Assembly: GCF_900112425.1 (NCBI RefSeq)
Contig: NZ_FOLP01000002.1
Span: 620,001-684,000, forward strand
From: Variovorax sp. OK212
Lineage (GTDB): Bacteria > Pseudomonadota > Gammaproteobacteria > Burkholderiales > Burkholderiaceae_C
Length of the DNA: 64,000 nucleotides
Direction of reading: 5' to 3'
Position numbers and translations under genes: made by a program. The first letter of the stretch is position 1, and every line of letters starts with the position of its first letter. Shown one piece after another: positions 62,737 through 64,000 of the stretch. Below the pieces are notes generated by a model. It ran no database searches. It was not told where the DNA came from and worked only from the letters and a program-made list of their open reading frames with translations.

Positions 62737-62946
62737 GACACTCTCCCTGCATTCGAATTGTTCGATGGAACTGCGGCGCTGCGAGCGGCCGCCTCTTCAT
62801 CGGTGCTCGCGCGTTTGCGTCGTCATGTTCCGCATCAACCGTGACAGATCGATTGCATTCGGACGTTCGAAGGGTGCTATTGCGTCATTCGCCGCAAATT
62901 CGGGCGGTTCGCCGACACGCGGGCCGGGCGAACAAAACCATAAGTT

Positions 62947-63699
62947 TTAAGTTGCGCCGATCTCGGCGAGCCATCGCGCCGCGAGTGCGGGCACGACTTC
63001 GGTCGCGTGGCCCTGCAGGAAGGTGAAACCGCGCGGCACCTCTTGCATGTCGAGCGCCACCAGCACCTTCTGCGCGGCGCGGTCGGCGTACTGCACCAGC
63101 GACGCCGCCGGGTAGACGGTGAGCGAGGTGCCCACCACCAGCACGTGCGATGCGGTGGCGACGTGCCGCTCGGCCTCGTCGAAGTGCTGCACCGCTTCGC
63201 CGAACCACACGATGTCGGGGCGCAGCTGCGTGCCGTCTTCGCACAACTGGCCCATGGCGATCGGGTCGCCGTCGATGCGGTAGCGCTTCGGGTTCGACTG
63301 CGCCGTGCCGCGCGCGTAAGCGAGCTGCCCGTGCAGGTGCACGACCTGGCGCGAGCCGGCGCGCTCGTGCAGCGCGTCGACGTTCTGCGTGACGATGACC
63401 ACCTCGCAGGCCGGCTCCAGCGATGCGATGGCAAGGTGCGCGGCGTTCGGCTGCGCCTGCCACGCCTTCTGCCGGCGCTCGTTGTAGAAGGCCTGCACCG
63501 CCTCGGGATGCCGCTGCCAGCCGTCGGGGCTCGCAAGCTCCTGCCAGGAGTAGGTGTTCCACAGCCCCTTGGCGTCGCGGAACGTGGGCAGGCCGCTCTC
63601 GGCGCTGACTCCGGAGCCGGAGAGGACGACGATCTTGCGCGGCTGCGCCTGCGCTTTGCCGGAAAGGCGATCCTGGTTCAGGCTGGAGACGGAGGACAT
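62947..63699 (-). CDS. Sirtuin-family NAD-dependent deacylase lacking zinc cysteines
   Basis: The protein has 250 residues from ATG 63699. The NAD-binding motif is VVLSGSGVSAESGLPTFRD, then TQNVDALHERAG and VVHLHGQLAYARGT with the catalytic His, and VVGTSLTVYPAASL. The usual CxxC...CxxC zinc ribbon after the LHG motif is replaced by QSNPKRYRIDGDPIAMG without cysteines. Such zinc-free bacterial sirtuins exist; deacylase activity toward lysines is expected but uncertain. It lies between the payload cluster and a tRNA cluster, on the same strand. The 210-nt gap to the VgrG gene holds the VgrG leader and no other gene. Confidence 0.88.
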   Translation of the reverse strand: MSSVSSLNQDRLSGKAQAQPRKIVVLSGSGVSAESGLPTFRDAKGLWNTYSWQELASPDGWQRHPEAVQAFYNERRQKAWQAQPNAAHLAIASLEPACEVVIVTQNVDALHERAGSRQVVHLHGQLAYARGTAQSNPKRYRIDGDPIAMGQLCEDGTQLRPDIVWFGEAVQHFDEAERHVATASHVLVVGTSLTVYPAASLVQYADRAAQKVLVALDMQEVPRGFTFLQGHATEVVPALAARWLAEIGAT

Positions 63700-63741
63700 G
63701 GCGGGCGACTGTAGGCCAAGCGGTCGGGCTCGGCGGTTGCA

Positions 63742-63827
63742 TGGTCTCTCCAGTCCGACTCGAACGGACACTGCCCGAAGGCTCCAGGGTTTGAGGCTGG
63801 CGCGTCTGCCGATTCCGCCATGGAGAG
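63742..63827 (-). tRNA. tRNA-Leu-like (CAA), atypical
   Basis: On the minus strand this is an 86-nt class II cloverleaf: acceptor CTCTCCA/TGGAGAG (7 perfect pairs, beginning with C rather than G), D-arm GGCGGAATCGGCAGACGC, long variable arm GCC TTC GGGC, T-arm GTCCG TTCGAGT CGGAC and encoded CCA. The anticodon loop CTCAAAC gives CAA (Leu), with a C:C mismatch at 31:39. The body differs from the usual betaproteobacterial tRNA-Leu. Confidence 0.75.
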
Positions 63828-63839
63828 AGAAGAAACTGA

Positions 63840-63913
63840 TGGAGGCGCGGCCCGGAGTCGAACCGGGATGGGCGGATTTGCAATCCGCTGCATGGCCGCT
63901 TTGCTACCGCGCC
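63840..63913 (-). tRNA. tRNA-Cys (GCA)
   Basis: On the minus strand this is a 74-nt cloverleaf: acceptor GGCGCGG/CCGCGCC, discriminator T (usual for Cys), CCA, anticodon GCA in TTGCAAA, T-loop TTCGACT. Typical betaproteobacterial tRNA-Cys; it lies 12 nt upstream of the Leu-like gene in transcription order. Confidence 0.93.
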
Positions 63914-63931
63914 GGAAGTGGGTTGAAGAAA

Positions 63932-64000
63932 TGGTGGATCGTCTTCGAGTCGAACGAAGTATTCCGAAGAGGCGGGGTTACAGCCCGCTGCAGTCGCCAA
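63932..64000 (-). tRNA. Partial tRNA-Tyr-like (GTA), cut by the window edge
   Basis: On the minus strand the visible 69 nt hold GCGGG CTGTAAC CCCGC (anticodon stem-loop, GTA), then a long variable arm CTCTTCGGAATA, T-arm CTTCG TTCGACT CGAAG and ACGATCC-A-CCA. The 5' acceptor strand and most of the D-arm lie outside the window. By anticodon it is tRNA-Tyr; completeness cannot be judged. Confidence 0.7.

Overview
The window is about 64 kb of high-GC DNA (mostly well above 60% by eye). It looks like the chromosome of a Burkholderiales bacterium of the Comamonadaceae, most like Variovorax. The evidence is the folC-SPOR-cvpA-purF-metZ order, an HU protein with a lysine/alanine/proline tail, several periplasmic MetQ-type binding proteins, and intergenic palindromic repeats of the kind common in that family. 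The genus is an inference from gene content; no rRNA is present to test it.

Left part (1-27 kb) is mostly core chromosome. It begins with the end of a roadblock-like gene, a DUF418 membrane protein, an exported 5'-nucleotidase lipoprotein, an HU/H1-like nucleoid protein, a glutathione S-transferase and a LysR pseudogene with two lesions. A tRNA cluster (Asp, Glu, Ala) lies directly downstream of gltX. Then come metZ, purF, cvpA, a SPOR protein and folC on the minus strand. An ArsC/Spx-like protein, ppnP and argG follow on the plus strand. Next are murB with a glycine-rich partner, yajQ, a retropepsin-like protease, a RidA-like protein, plsY, ybaK, two aldo/keto reductases, an alpha/beta hydrolase and a LysR regulator divergent from the second reductase.

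A sulfur/methionine acquisition cluster spans 27.4-33.8 kb. It has three periplasmic MetQ-like binding proteins, one MetI permease, one MetN ATPase lacking its usual regulatory C-terminus, an LLM-class flavin monooxygenase and a small cupin resembling acireductone dioxygenase. A 20-bp inverted repeat sits between the divergent metN and metQ genes. Core genes follow: prfB with its programmed +1 frameshift, a HAD phosphatase, pepN and fbp.

A lower-GC accessory region (39.6-46 kb) starts right after a tRNA-Thr gene whose acceptor stem has a T:T mismatch. It holds two small membrane-anchored unknowns, a C5-cytosine methyltransferase convergent with a probable type II restriction enzyme (overlapping stop codons), a 13-copy heptamer tandem repeat, a decayed IS3-family transposase and small hypotheticals.

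From 45.7 to 62.7 kb the minus strand carries a type VI secretion payload cluster without core baseplate, sheath or ATPase genes. In transcription order it has a VgrG with a 14-residue repeat spike, a DUF2169 protein, a DUF4150 PAAR-like protein, a pre-toxin protein with a candidate nuclease C-terminus, two related putative immunity proteins, Hcp, a second VgrG with a C-terminal HExxH metallopeptidase-like domain, a small unknown, an EagR-type chaperone, a prePAAR/PAAR Rhs protein with an unassigned C-terminal toxin, a putative immunity protein and a further unknown. At least three effector modules appear to be loaded on two spikes. The right edge has a sirtuin lacking zinc cysteines and a tRNA cluster (Leu-like, Cys, partial Tyr-like).
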